A DNA stretch of 64,000 nucleotides from Alysiella filiformis. Its GTDB lineage: Bacteria > Pseudomonadota > Gammaproteobacteria > Burkholderiales > Neisseriaceae. Shown piece after piece: positions 7,421 to 16,178 of this stretch. The notes below the pieces were generated by a model. That model was not told where the DNA came from. It did no database searches and was given only the letters and a program-made list of their open reading frames with translations. Numbering within the stretch: position 1 is the stretch's first letter; every line of letters begins with the position of its first letter. Both the position numbers and the translations under genes were made by a program. The DNA lies in contig NZ_CP059564.1 of assembly GCF_014054525.1 (NCBI RefSeq), positions 134,357 through 198,356 on the forward strand. The letters run 5' to 3'.

Positions 7421-8922
7421 TTATTTACCATAATATAGGGTTAAATCTAAATCATTGATACGAATAATAGGAGTATAAACTGCGTGTGAACAGTATCCGT
7501 TCTCATCAATTGGAACTCCGCCTTTATAGATACCGTAAGCATTACCATATGCAAACCATGGACCTCCACTGTCCCCAGCTGCACATTTTAAACCTGCTTG
7601 ACCTGATTTTTCTTTAGGTTGAATAAGGACAAAGTTTTTACCACAAGCAATAAATGGCTGTCCTGCTTTACCACAACCAACTTCTTGCCCGTTGGCATTA
7701 AACGTTCTAGGAGCAAAATTTTTATCAACAACTTCCCCACAACTTTGTACACCAGTAGTTTGTCCATACATACATAAAAAACTACCTGTCGTTAAAAACC
7801 CTTTTTCATTAGTTGCGGAAACAGATTTCCAACCAACCAAATTACGTGGTTTATTACCACTATCAGGATAAAATGATGGACTAGCTTTCGTTGTTGTTAC
7901 AGGTACATAAAAAGCCATATCACTTTTTTCACTTTCTTCCGACCGAACCAATTTCATTTGTACGATTGTCCCATCTCTATCTGTGTAAGTAAAAGTAGAA
8001 TGTTTTGAACAATGCCCAGCTGTTACAATACCAATTTGCCCTGTGGTGCGGTCTTTTACGACAAATCCTGATGTACAAATTCCTAAATTTCCTTGTAAAC
8101 TTGTACCCCCCTTGATAGATTGATTAGTAAAGTATGCTGGTACATTTTCAACTTTAACAGGCTCATTTAAAATTGTGGTTGCAATTTGATTTACTTTTTC
8201 TGCTGTTAAGCCAAATTTAGCATTGTCTTTTTCATTAATTTGAATAACGAATTTCTCATCTCGTACATCAAAATAAGTACCCACTAAATTACCAATTTGT
8301 TTATTCAATTTATCTAAATTTTTACCTAATTTTTCAACCTGCTTTTCACGTTTATCTTTTGCTTTTGCACGAAATTTCACTTTAGCTTCGGTAGGTTGTT
8401 CAATCATAGAAATGGCTTTATTGACATCAACTTCCGTAATGCCCCACTTTGCATAATGTTTCTGCATTTTTTGGTCAGCTTTTTGCTGTTTTTTCTCATC
8501 TTTGGCTTGTTGTTTAGCCGCCTTTTTTTCTTCTTTCGCAGCTTGTTTTTCGGCTTTACGTTCAGCTTTTTGTGCTTTACGAATTAGTTTGCGTTCTTGT
8601 GGCGTTTCATCACCAGTCAAAACAAAGTTCAAGCCAAAATTTGCGCCATTATCAAAATACACACCAGCCAAACGGTCTTGGTACGTTTTTTCTAATGCTT
8701 CAATTTCTTCTGTTGAACCGTGCATAATCAGTAAACGGCGCATGGCTTCAGTTTCATCTACACCATAAGCAGCCGCATAATGTTTGGCATCAATTGCCAA
8801 TGCTTCAGCTTGGGTCATCGTTTCAGATTCTGTTTCATTTGCCAATGAAACAGGACTCACAAACAATGCTGAAATAATCGCAGCACAAGGAAACAATTTT
8901 TTAAATTTAAAATTTTCATCAT
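7421..8922 (-). CDS. Secreted trypsin-fold serine protease with a frame-breaking A-tract in its signal peptide
   Basis: The C-terminal ~200 residues are an S1 (chymotrypsin/alpha-lytic-like) protease: TAGHC carries the catalytic His, SDMAFY a probable Asp, and CAAGDSGGPW the nucleophile Ser. Before it lie a signal peptide, an ~60-residue Lys/Glu/Ala-rich coiled coil (QKAERKAEKQAAKEEKK...) and a pro-domain-like region. The best start, ATG at 8922 with AAGGA 5 nt upstream, reads MMKILNLKN and is one base out of frame with LFPCAAIISALFVSPVSLA. Adding one A to the A6 tract at 8897-8902 would give a perfect signal peptide, about 500 residues in total. AT-rich and unlike its prp neighbours, it looks acquired. 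Confidence 0.75.
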
Positions 8923-9020
8923 AAATATCCTTAAAATGATAAGTGAATAAAAACAGCTTTCTTACTAACTGAAAAAAGTTTACAAAAAGCCAACAGCGCA
9001 TTTTCAAAAAATGTCTGTTT

Positions 9021-9066
9021 TCCCTCTCCCTAGCCCCCTCCCAATGGGAGAGGGGATTTGGGGGCA
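9021..9066. repeat. Remnant of the CCCTCTCCC hairpin element
   Basis: CCCTCTCCC and GGGAGAGGGG stretches matching the core of the ~175-bp element lie directly at the 3' end of prpB. Neither terminal repeat is present. It could serve as a terminator for prpB. Confidence 0.5.
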
Positions 9067-9071
9067 ATGAA

Positions 9072-9953
9072 TTATTTGTTTTGGCTAAACAATTCGTCCA
9101 GCTTATTTTCAAAATCGTGGTAATTTAAAAATTCGTAGAGTTCCGCGCGGGTTTGCATGGTGTCCACCACATTGGCTTGCGTGCCATCGCGCATAATCGC
9201 TTGATACACACCCAAAGCCGCTTTGCTTGCCGCTCGGAACGAAGACAGGGGATACAGCACCAATTTCACGCCATTTTCAGCCAGCTCTGCTTGGGTGTAG
9301 AGCGGCGTTGCGCCAAATTCGGTGATGTTCGCCAAAACAGGCACTTGCACCGCTTTGGCAAATTGTTGATACATGGACAATTCGGTCATCGCTTCGGGGA
9401 AAATCATGTCCGCACCTGCTTCCACACAGGCTTGGGCGCGTTCAATCGCCGCATTCAAACCTTCCACCGCCAACGCATCGGTTCGCGCCATAATCACGAA
9501 ATTGTCGTCCACACGCGCATCTACGGCAGCCTTAATGCGGTCTACCATTTCTGCTTGTGAAACAATGGCTTTGTTGGGACGATGACCACAGCGTTTTTGC
9601 GCCACTTGGTCTTCAATATGCACCGCCGCCACACCAGCGCGTTCAAAATTGCGAATGGTACGCGCAATATTGAATGCCCCACCCCAACCCACATCAATGT
9701 CCACCAAAAGTGGCGTGTCCACATTGTCGGTAATGCGTTTTGCGTCAATCAACACATCTTCCATCGTGGTGATGCCCAAATCGGGAATGCCGCACGAACA
9801 AGCCGCCACGCCGCCGCCCGACAAATAAATTGCTTTGAAACCGCTCGCGGTTGCCAAACGCGCAAAATACGCATTCACGCAGCCCACCACGGCTAATGGA
9901 TTGGATTCTTGAACGGCTTGACGGAAACGCAAGCCAGCAGATTGATAAGCCAT
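9072..9953 (-). CDS. prpB: 2-methylisocitrate lyase
   Basis: This 293-residue enzyme of the isocitrate lyase/PEP mutase family cleaves 2-methylisocitrate into pyruvate and succinate. The loop cysteine signature is KRCGHRP, preceded by the Mg-binding region [12 protein letters not shown] and HIEDQV. The length is normal. The start at ATG 9953 ([14 protein letters not shown]) has upstream AGGAGCAAAATCT, a clear ribosome binding site. It lies downstream of prpF on the same strand, with a 456-bp gap between them. Confidence 0.95.
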   Translation of the reverse strand: MAYQSAGLRFRQAVQESNPLAVVGCVNAYFARLATASGFKAIYLSGGGVAACSCGIPDLGITTMEDVLIDAKRITDNVDTPLLVDIDVGWGGAFNIARTIRNFERAGVAAVHIEDQVAQKRCGHRPNKAIVSQAEMVDRIKAAVDARVDDNFVIMARTDALAVEGLNAAIERAQACVEAGADMIFPEAMTELSMYQQFAKAVQVPVLANITEFGATPLYTQAELAENGVKLVLYPLSSFRAASKAALGVYQAIMRDGTQANVVDTMQTRAELYEFLNYHDFENKLDELFSQNK

Positions 9954-10247
9954 AGATTTTGCTCCTAAAAATGTTTTTCTTATGTTGCGTTTTGAATGTG
10001 TTGTTTCACCACATCGCCAACGTGTAGTGCAATGTAATTCAAAAAAACCGCTTTCGTAAAATTGTATTTCACAATAACAAATAAAATCTTAATAAATCTT
10101 TACAATAAACACATTCAGGCAGCCTGAAAATTGCGTTTTCGTCAATCAAACAACCATTTTCATTCACAAAATCAAATCAAAAATAACCATAAATTGCGTG
10201 TGGTTTTTTCTTAACAAAAACACACAATCGCGTGATTTTCACAAACT

Positions 10248-10297
10248 GAAACCTTTGCAAAACTGCGGTAACGTGGCGTTGCGCCGCCACACCCACG
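10248..10297 (+). repeat. Solo terminal repeat and shared hairpin in the prpB-prpF gap
   Basis: GAAACCTTTGCAAAAC at 10248-10263 is one terminal repeat of the 152-bp element without the rest of it. It adjoins a 28-bp segment (AACGTGGCGTTGCGCCGCCA and on to CACCCACGC) that recurs upstream of tRNA-Leu near 39174. The segment contains the hairpin GTGGCG..CGCCAC. The 9954-10409 interval otherwise holds a DUS near 10115 and no gene. Confidence 0.55.
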
Positions 10298-10349
10298 CTT
10301 TGCGCTGGCAAGCCCAACCATTTCAGGCAAAACCCAATTACACAAAAAA

Positions 10350-10370
10350 AGGGCAGATACCAATCTGCCC
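10350..10370 (-). terminator. Probable terminator after prpF
   Basis: GGGCAGAT ACCA ATCTGCCC forms an eight-base-pair hairpin. On the minus strand it is followed by a run of T (the AAAAAAA at 10343-10350), as expected for an intrinsic terminator of prpF. Confidence 0.7.
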
Positions 10371-10409
10371 CCATATCACAATCAAGCTGCCTGAAAACCA
10401 TTTTTTTAT

Positions 10410-11582
10410 TTAAAAACAATCATCAGGCACACGCACCCAACCTTCCATAATCACACGCGCCGAACGGCTCATCACGGCTTTGGTTGCCGTCCATTCGCCA
10501 TTGGGCTGTTGCGCCACAGCCGCGCCCACGCGCAAAGTGCCAGATGGGTGTCCAAAACGCACCGCCTCGCGCTCGCCACCGCCAGCCGCCAAATTGACCA
10601 AAGTATTCGGCACGGCTGCCGCAGTCGCAATCGCTACGGACGCGGTTCCCATCATCGCGTGGTGCAATTTGCCCATAGAGAATGCGCGTACCAGCAAATC
10701 AATTTCTTGTTTTTCCACCATTTTTCCGCTTGATGCGGTGTAGCTTTGCGCTGGCGCAACAAAGGCGACTTTGGGCGTGTGTTGGCGCGTTTGTGCCTCG
10801 TCCAGATTGGCAATCAAGCCCATTTTCAATGCGCCATACGCGCGGATTTTTTCAAAAAACGCCAATTTTTCAGGGTCGCCATTGATGTCGGCTTGCAATT
10901 CTGTGCCTGTGTAGCCGATGTCTGCCGCGTTCACAAACACGGTGGGAATGCCCGAATTGATGAGCGTGGCGGGGATTTGTCCGATGTCGGGAATGTCCAA
11001 TAAATCAACAACATTGCCTGTGGGGAACATGGCACCTTCGCCATCGGCAGGGTCTAAAAATTCAATCACGACTTCGGCGGCTGGAAAAGTTACGCCGTCC
11101 AATTCAAAATCGCCTGTTTCCAACACTTCGCCATTTTGAATGGGAACGTGGGCGATGATGGTTTTGCCGATGTTTTTTTGCCAAATGCGGACGGTGCAAA
11201 TGCCGTTTTCGGGGATTTTTTCTTTATCCACAATGCCTTGTGCAATGGCAAATGCGCCCACTGCTGCCGTCATGTTGCCGCAATTTCCGCTCCAATCCAC
11301 AAAGGGTTTGTCAATGGCAACTTGCCCGAATAAATAGTCCACATCGTGTTCAGGCTGCGTGGATTTGCTTAAAATCAAGGCTTTGCTGGTGGACGAGCTG
11401 GCATTGCCCAAGCCGTCAATTTGTTGTTTGTAGGGGTCGGGGCTGCCCAGTACGCGCAAAAGCAATTTGTCGCGTGCTTCGCCTGCGTTTTGGGCGCGTT
11501 CGGGCAAATCGCTTAATTTGAAAATCACGCCTTTGGACGTGCCACCGCGAACGTAAACGGCTGGAATTTTGATTTGTGGCAT
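10410..11582 (-). CDS. prpF: 2-methylaconitate cis-trans isomerase PrpF
   Basis: This ~390-residue protein of the PrpF family is cytoplasmic and has a diaminopimelate-epimerase-like fold. It isomerises the AcnD product so that 2-methylisocitrate can be formed. Diagnostic segments are IPAVYVRGGTSKGVIF at the N terminus, GNASSSTSKALIL, DWSGNCGNMTAAVGAFA with the putative active Cys, and ARVIMEGWVRVPDD at the end. I start at ATG 11582 (MPQIKIPAVYV), preceded by GGAGAGAAG; a longer start near 11609 is possible. It is the first prp gene of the minus-strand series, and the only other prp genes are downstream. Confidence 0.92.
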   Translation of the reverse strand: MPQIKIPAVYVRGGTSKGVIFKLSDLPERAQNAGEARDKLLLRVLGSPDPYKQQIDGLGNASSSTSKALILSKSTQPEHDVDYLFGQVAIDKPFVDWSGNCGNMTAAVGAFAIAQGIVDKEKIPENGICTVRIWQKNIGKTIIAHVPIQNGEVLETGDFELDGVTFPAAEVVIEFLDPADGEGAMFPTGNVVDLLDIPDIGQIPATLINSGIPTVFVNAADIGYTGTELQADINGDPEKLAFFEKIRAYGALKMGLIANLDEAQTRQHTPKVAFVAPAQSYTASSGKMVEKQEIDLLVRAFSMGKLHHAMMGTASVAIATAAAVPNTLVNLAAGGGEREAVRFGHPSGTLRVGAAVAQQPNGEWTATKAVMSRSARVIMEGWVRVPDDCF

Positions 11583-11752
11583 GGTTCTTCTCTCCATTTT
11601 GTTGAACAAAAAGTGTTTTTCTGATTTACAATATTTAAATCATTCTAACGCAAATTTAACAGTAATTGAATACCTTTGCTGCCTTACCGTACGCAACCAA
11701 AATAAAATAGGGGGATAGTTGGGATTTGCGCTCTGTTGCCCACCGCTAGGTG

Positions 11753-11786
11753 TACTTTTTTAAAAAGTCAGTCGCCGAAGGCAAAA
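11753..11786 (+). repeat. ACTTTTTTAAAAAGT/TCGCCGAAGGCAAAA repeat, copy 1
   Basis: An A/T palindrome followed by GTCGCCGAAGGCAAAA recurs almost unchanged at 22024-22060 beside dps. The 11583-11927 gap otherwise has a DUS near 11879-11893 just before azurin and no additional gene. Confidence 0.6.
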
Positions 11787-11927
11787 ACTTTCATTTTGTT
11801 GTGTACAACAGGGCTGTCTGAACCAACACAAAGCCTGCAAACAGGCGTAAAATGGCTTTATTTGCAATGAAATGCCTTTTCAGGCAGCCTGAAATGCACT
11901 TTTTCCACCCATTTTTGGAGTAAAACC

Positions 11928-12476
11928 ATGAAAATGTATTTGGCACTTATCGCCACCGCTTTCACGTTGAGCGCGTGTGGTGGCAATGAACCCGCTCAAA
12001 CTCAACCTGCCGCTCAACCTGCGCCTGTTGCCGCCAGCCCTGTTGCTGCTGCATCTGAATCCAACGCGCCCTCTGCCACCAACGTGCCAAGCGAATGCCA
12101 AATCGTCATCAACAGCGATGATGCCATGAAGTTTGACACGCAAGAAATTGCCATCAAATCAAGCTGCGCCCAAGCCAGCATCACACTCAACCACACAGGC
12201 AAAACCCCCAAAGCCGCCATGGGACACAATGTGGTCATCGCTGCCGCCGCCGACAAAGCCGCCATTGTGGCAGACGGTGCAAGTGCCAAATTGGAAAACG
12301 ATTACCTCAAACCCAACGACAACCGCGTGATTGCCGCCAGCAAAATGGTGGGCGGTGGCGAATCCAGCACCTTCACCTTCAAAACCGACAAATTGAAAAA
12401 TGGCGATTTTGAATTTTTCTGCACCTTCCCTGGACACGTTGCCATGATGACGGGCAAAGTGAAAATCGTGGATTAA
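11928..12476 (+). CDS. laz: Azurin-type outer-membrane copper lipoprotein
   Basis: The N terminus is a lipoprotein signal with lipobox LSAC (Cys17), followed by an Ala/Pro/Gln-rich linker of ~35 residues as in neisserial Laz. The remaining ~125 residues are azurin. Copper ligands are visible as His in AAMGHNVVI, Cys and His in FFCTFPGH and Met in VAMMTG; a structural disulfide Cys pair is also present. Laz shuttles electrons to nitrite reductase or cytochromes and helps resist peroxide and copper stress. TTTTGGAGTAAAACC before the ATG gives a GGAG ribosome binding site. A short inverted-repeat element is inserted immediately after its stop. Confidence 0.93.
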   Translation: MKMYLALIATAFTLSACGGNEPAQTQPAAQPAPVAASPVAAASESNAPSATNVPSECQIVINSDDAMKFDTQEIAIKSSCAQASITLNHTGKTPKAAMGHNVVIAAAADKAAIVADGASAKLENDYLKPNDNRVIAASKMVGGGESSTFTFKTDKLKNGDFEFFCTFPGHVAMMTGKVKIVD

Positions 12477-12479
12477 ATT

Positions 12480-12655
12480 AACGCAAACTTGGGATAAGTT
12501 CCTTTTAATGTACCAGCAAACTCGCTCTCTCTCCCCGTGGGAGAGAGTTGGAGAGAGGGTTGGTTGGACGAAAAACCCTCTCCCTACCCCTCTCCCACAG
12601 GAGAGGGAAGTGGGTTACTGAAATTTATCAATCACTTCTATCCCTAACGTGCGTT
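12480..12655 (-). mobile_element. ~175-bp inverted-repeat element abutting the azurin stop codon
   Basis: Ends read AACGCAAACTTGGGATAAG and, from the other side, AACGCACGTTAGGGATAG, an imperfect terminal inverted repeat. Internally there are CTCTCTCCCC..GGGAGAGAG and CCCTCTCCC..GGAGAGGG hairpins plus AAATTTATCAATCACTT, the reverse complement of the segment seen in other copies. GGATTAAATT (12470-12479) and GGATTAAGTT (12656-12665) flank it as a 9/10 direct repeat, which looks like a target-site duplication. No coding capacity. Confidence 0.72.
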
Positions 12656-12668
12656 GGATTAAGTTGCT

Positions 12669-12718
12669 TTCAGGCTGCCTGAAAATGCGTTTTGGTAACG
12701 TTTCAGGCAGCCTGAAAC
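12669..12718. terminator. Inverted pair of DUS upstream of potG
   Basis: Two DUS in opposite orientation, TTCAGGCTGCCTGAA and TTCAGGCAGCCTGAA, are separated by ~17 nt and can form a long hairpin. The rest of the gap up to 12903 shows no gene. Confidence 0.5.
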
Positions 12719-12903
12719 CCAATTTCACACAAATCACACAATATCGCTTGCCCCGTGTGATGTTGTTGAATAAAATCACGCGCTTTAAAATTGGTACGCT
12801 GCCTGAACGCCATTAAACAGACACAAAGATTTTCAAATAAATCAATGAGAAACTGTCCAAAGCAATCAAAACAGCCCTGTTTTTATTTCATTGGAGTATG
12901 CCC

Positions 12904-14016
12904 ATGAGCGACAACAAGCAACCTTATCTACAAATCAAAGGATTAGCCAAAAAATACGGCGACAATCTGGCGGTCAAACCGCTTGATTTGGACATTCATC
13001 AACACGAAATCTTTGCACTGCTGGGCAGTTCAGGCAGTGGCAAATCCACGCTGCTGCGTATGCTCGCGGGCATGGAAAAACCCACCGAAGGACAAATTTT
13101 GCTGGACGGTCAAGACATTACCCACCTCGCCCCCTACGACCGCCCCATCAACATGATGTTCCAAAGCTACGCGCTCTTTCCCCACATGACGGTGGAAGAA
13201 AACATCGCCTTTGGCTTGAAACAAGACAAATTGCCCAAAGACGAAATCGCCAGTCGCGTAGAAGAAATGTTGCGCCTCGTGCAAATGCCCCAATACGCCA
13301 AACGCAAACCGCACCAACTGTCGGGCGGACAACAACAACGCGTGGCATTGGCACGCAGCTTGGCAAAACGCCCCAAATTGTTGCTTTTAGATGAACCACT
13401 TGGCGCATTGGACAAAAAATTGCGCCAACAAACCCAATTTGAATTGGTCAATACTTTGGAAAAAGTGGGCGTAACCTGCATCATGGTAACGCACGACCAA
13501 GAAGAAGCCATGACCATGGCAAGCCGCGTGGCGATTATGTCGCATGGCGAATTGCAACAAGTTGGCACACCTGCTGATGTGTACGACTATCCCGAAAGCA
13601 AATTTGTGGCAGAATTCATTGGCGAAACCAATATTTTTGAAGGCAAACTCGTTCACAAAGACGATGCCCACGCGCTGATTGATTGCCCCGAATTGCCCAG
13701 CAAAGTGTACACCGACCAAAAATTTACCGCAGAAGACGGTCAAACCATTTGGATTTCAATCCGCCCCGAAGACATTGATTTGCACAAAGAAAAACCCGCC
13801 CACCGCGACACCCACAACTGGGCAAAAGGCAAAGTGAAAGAAATCGCCTATTTGGGCAGCTTTGCGATTTACCATGTGGAAATGGAAAACGGACGCATCA
13901 TCAAAAGCCAAGTGCCTGCCCCCTATTGGTATGTACGCAACATTGAACCGCCAACTTGGGGCGATGAAGTGTATTTGGATTGGCCCGAAAACCAACCCAC
14001 ACCTTTAACACGATAA
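12904..14016 (+). CDS. potG: Putrescine/spermidine ABC transporter ATP-binding protein
   Basis: This ~370-residue ABC ATPase has Walker A LLGSSGSGKST, signature LSGGQQQRVALARSL, Walker B LLLLDEPLGALD and switch HDQEEAMT. A C-terminal TOBE-like regulatory domain contains SIRPEDIDLHKEKP. Length and the linked permeases point to the PotG/PotA polyamine group. I start at ATG 12904 because GGAG at 12893-12896 is then correctly spaced; the ATG at 12898 is only 1 nt from it. The protein works on the cytoplasmic face with PotH and PotI, encoded directly downstream. Confidence 0.92.
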   Translation: MSDNKQPYLQIKGLAKKYGDNLAVKPLDLDIHQHEIFALLGSSGSGKSTLLRMLAGMEKPTEGQILLDGQDITHLAPYDRPINMMFQSYALFPHMTVEENIAFGLKQDKLPKDEIASRVEEMLRLVQMPQYAKRKPHQLSGGQQQRVALARSLAKRPKLLLLDEPLGALDKKLRQQTQFELVNTLEKVGVTCIMVTHDQEEAMTMASRVAIMSHGELQQVGTPADVYDYPESKFVAEFIGETNIFEGKLVHKDDAHALIDCPELPSKVYTDQKFTAEDGQTIWISIRPEDIDLHKEKPAHRDTHNWAKGKVKEIAYLGSFAIYHVEMENGRIIKSQVPAPYWYVRNIEPPTWGDEVYLDWPENQPTPLTR

Positions 14017-14031
14017 GAAAGGCTGCCTGAA

Positions 14032-14985
14032 ATGTCTCAACCTACTACCCGCAAAACATGGGGCGGCAAGTTGGTCATCGGCATACCGTATGTTTGGTTG
14101 CTGTTGCTGTTTCTTGTGCCGTTTTTCATTGTTTTTAAAATCAGTTTTGCCGAACAGGAATTGTCCATTCCCCCGTTTACGCCTTTGTTGCAAGAAGACG
14201 GCAGCCTGCACATTGTGTGGCAAAACTACAAAGATATTTTTGCCGATTTGGGTTCATCGCTGGCAGCCTTAATCAACCCCTTTGACGATGGCAAACAGGG
14301 CGACAACATTTATTTGCTGACCTATTGGCTGTCCATCAAAACGGCTTTGACCACCACTTTGATTTGTTTGTTGATAGGCTATCCGATGGCGTATGCCATT
14401 TCGCGCGCCCACCCGTCTATTCGCAACGGTTTGCTGCTGACGATTATGTTGCCATTTTGGACATCGTTTTTGCTGCGCGTGTATGCGTGGATGGGCTTGC
14501 TGGGACAAAACGGCATCATCAACAATTACTTAATCAAATGGGGCATCATTTCCGAACCCTTAAATTTGTTTTACAACACCTTTTCGCTGAATTTGGTGAT
14601 GGTGTATGCCTATTTGCCGTTTATGATTTTGCCGCTTTATACCCAGTTGGTGAAATTGGACAGCAGACTGCTTGAAGCCGCCGCCGATTTGGGCGCACAC
14701 CCCATTAAAGCGTTTTTCACGATTACCCTGCCTTTGTCCAAATCGGGGATTATTGCAGGCAGCATGTTGGTGTTCATTCCTGCCGTGGGCGAATATGTGA
14801 TTCCCGAGCTGGTGGGCGGGCCCGACAATCTGATGATAGGCAAAACCCTGTGGATGACTTTCTTTGACGCAAACAACTGGCCATTGGCTTCGGCGGTGGC
14901 GGTCATCATGGTGTTGTTGCTGGTTGTGCCTATGGCATTGTTCCAGCGTTTTGAAGAACGCCAAATGGAAGAAGGGAAGCATTAA
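14032..14985 (+). CDS. potH: Polyamine ABC transporter permease
   Basis: This 317-residue inner-membrane protein has six predicted helices. The binding-protein-dependent permease (EAA) motif appears as EAAADLGAHPIKAFFTITLPLSKSG. A large periplasmic loop lies after helix 1, as in PotH/PotB. The start is 15 nt after potG, behind AAGAAAGG; its sequence begins MSQPTTRKTWGGKLVIGIPYV. It forms the membrane channel with PotI. Confidence 0.92.
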   Translation: MSQPTTRKTWGGKLVIGIPYVWLLLLFLVPFFIVFKISFAEQELSIPPFTPLLQEDGSLHIVWQNYKDIFADLGSSLAALINPFDDGKQGDNIYLLTYWLSIKTALTTTLICLLIGYPMAYAISRAHPSIRNGLLLTIMLPFWTSFLLRVYAWMGLLGQNGIINNYLIKWGIISEPLNLFYNTFSLNLVMVYAYLPFMILPLYTQLVKLDSRLLEAAADLGAHPIKAFFTITLPLSKSGIIAGSMLVFIPAVGEYVIPELVGGPDNLMIGKTLWMTFFDANNWPLASAVAVIMVLLLVVPMALFQRFEERQMEEGKH

Positions 14986-15846
14986 ATGAATCAAGCAAAA
15001 ATGTCGTGGTTTTTGAAAATCATGCTCTTTTTGGGATTGGCTTTTTTATATATCCCATTGATTATTTTGGTTATTTATTCATTCAACGATTCCAAACTGG
15101 TTACGGTGTGGGGCGGTTTTTCAACCCGTTGGTATGGCGAACTTATCCAAAATGACGATATTTTGGGTGCGATGTGGTTGTCGTTGAAAATTGCGGCTGC
15201 CTCATCGTTGGCGGCGGTGATTTTGGGTACGATGGCGGGCTATGCTTTGGCGCGGATTAAGCGTTTTCGTGGCAAAACCTTGTTTGCGGGCATGGTGTCT
15301 GCGCCGATGGTCATGCCTGATGTGATTACGGGTTTGTCGATGTTGCTGCTGATTATTCAGGTGCAAACTTTGTTGCAAAGCCTGTTTGGTGGCAGCGTGG
15401 AATTTGACCGTGGTTTTTTCACGATTTTCTTGGGACACACCACGCTGTGTATGGCATACATTACGGTGGTGATTCGCGCGCGCCTGATGGAGCTTGACCA
15501 ATCGCTTGAAGAAGCCGCCATGGATTTGGGGGCGCGTCCGATGAAAATCTTTTTTGTGATTACGCTGCCTTTGATTGCGCCTGCGATTGCATCTGGCTTT
15601 TTGCTGGGGGTTACGCTGTCGTTGGACGATTTGGTGATTGCCTCATTTTTGGCAGGCCCAGGCGAAGTTACCCTGCCCCAACTGATTTTCGGTAAAGTGC
15701 GGCGCGGTCTTGACCCACAAATGAATGTGCTGGCAACCATCATGATTGCGGTGGTGGGCACTTTGGTCATCAGCATCAATTATTTGATGTTGCGCCAAGC
15801 CACCAAGCGCGAACGTGAAATGCAAGCCGCTTATAAAGCAGGGTAA
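14986..15846 (+). CDS. potI: Polyamine ABC transporter permease
   Basis: This 286-residue six-helix permease starts at the base following the potH stop codon (TAAATG), so translation is coupled. The EAA loop reads EEAAMDLGARPMKIFFVITLPLIAPA. N-terminal LGLAFLYIPLIILVIYSFND is typical of PotI/PotC. The periplasmic substrate-binding protein (PotF/PotD) is not in this window and must be encoded elsewhere, as is common in Neisseria. Confidence 0.92.
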   Translation: MNQAKMSWFLKIMLFLGLAFLYIPLIILVIYSFNDSKLVTVWGGFSTRWYGELIQNDDILGAMWLSLKIAAASSLAAVILGTMAGYALARIKRFRGKTLFAGMVSAPMVMPDVITGLSMLLLIIQVQTLLQSLFGGSVEFDRGFFTIFLGHTTLCMAYITVVIRARLMELDQSLEEAAMDLGARPMKIFFVITLPLIAPAIASGFLLGVTLSLDDLVIASFLAGPGEVTLPQLIFGKVRRGLDPQMNVLATIMIAVVGTLVISINYLMLRQATKREREMQAAYKAG

Positions 15847-15858
15847 ACGAAAAAGGCT

Positions 15859-16010
15859 GAAACCTTTGCAAAACCTACTTTTAAACTGACGTAGGGGCGG
15901 ATTTCATATCCGCCCTTTTTTCAATTTCTTGATAAGAATGAAAATTTCTGCGAACCTAAACGGGGCAGATATGAAATCTGCCCCTACAAACCGAGTTTTG
16001 CAAAGGTTTC
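15859..16010 (+). mobile_element. 152-bp inverted-repeat element, copy A (type copy)
   Basis: The segment has perfect 16-bp terminal inverted repeats: GAAACCTTTGCAAAAC at 15859-15874 and GTTTTGCAAAGGTTTC at 15995-16010. Inside are two hairpins, GGGGCGGATTTCATATCCGCCC and GGGGCAGATATGAAATCTGCCCC, separated by an A/T-rich spacer. There is no ORF. Its right end runs straight into a DUS, and an inverted DUS pair ending in T-runs follows (16009-16040), likely ending potGHI transcription. Confidence 0.82.
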
Positions 16011-16064
16011 AGGCTGCCTGAAAATTTTTCAGGCAGCTTTTTTTGATTGAAATGGCTTAACCGA

Positions 16065-16142
16065 TGTAGGGGCGGATTTCATATCCGCCCTTTTCCACAA
16101 TCATGATACGAAAACGGGGCGGATATGAAATCCGCCCCTACG
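16065..16142. repeat. Hairpin core of the 152-bp element without its ends
   Basis: GTAGGGGCGGATTTCATATC and its reverse complement bound a ~78-bp segment. It matches the internal arms of copy A but lacks the GAAACCTTTGC terminal repeats. It lies 37 bp from the fur stop codon. Confidence 0.7.
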
Positions 16143-16178
16143 AACCGCGTTGTGTCCCAATTTCAGGCAGCCTGAAAA

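Noticed and set aside
12159-12437. Antisense ORFs over azurin
   Set aside because: Azurin has a lipoprotein signal and all copper ligands; the antisense frames are shadows.
15847-16178. Riboswitch or small RNA between potI and fur
   Set aside because: The paired structures are explained by a 152-bp repeat element and its relative, also found beside unrelated genes.
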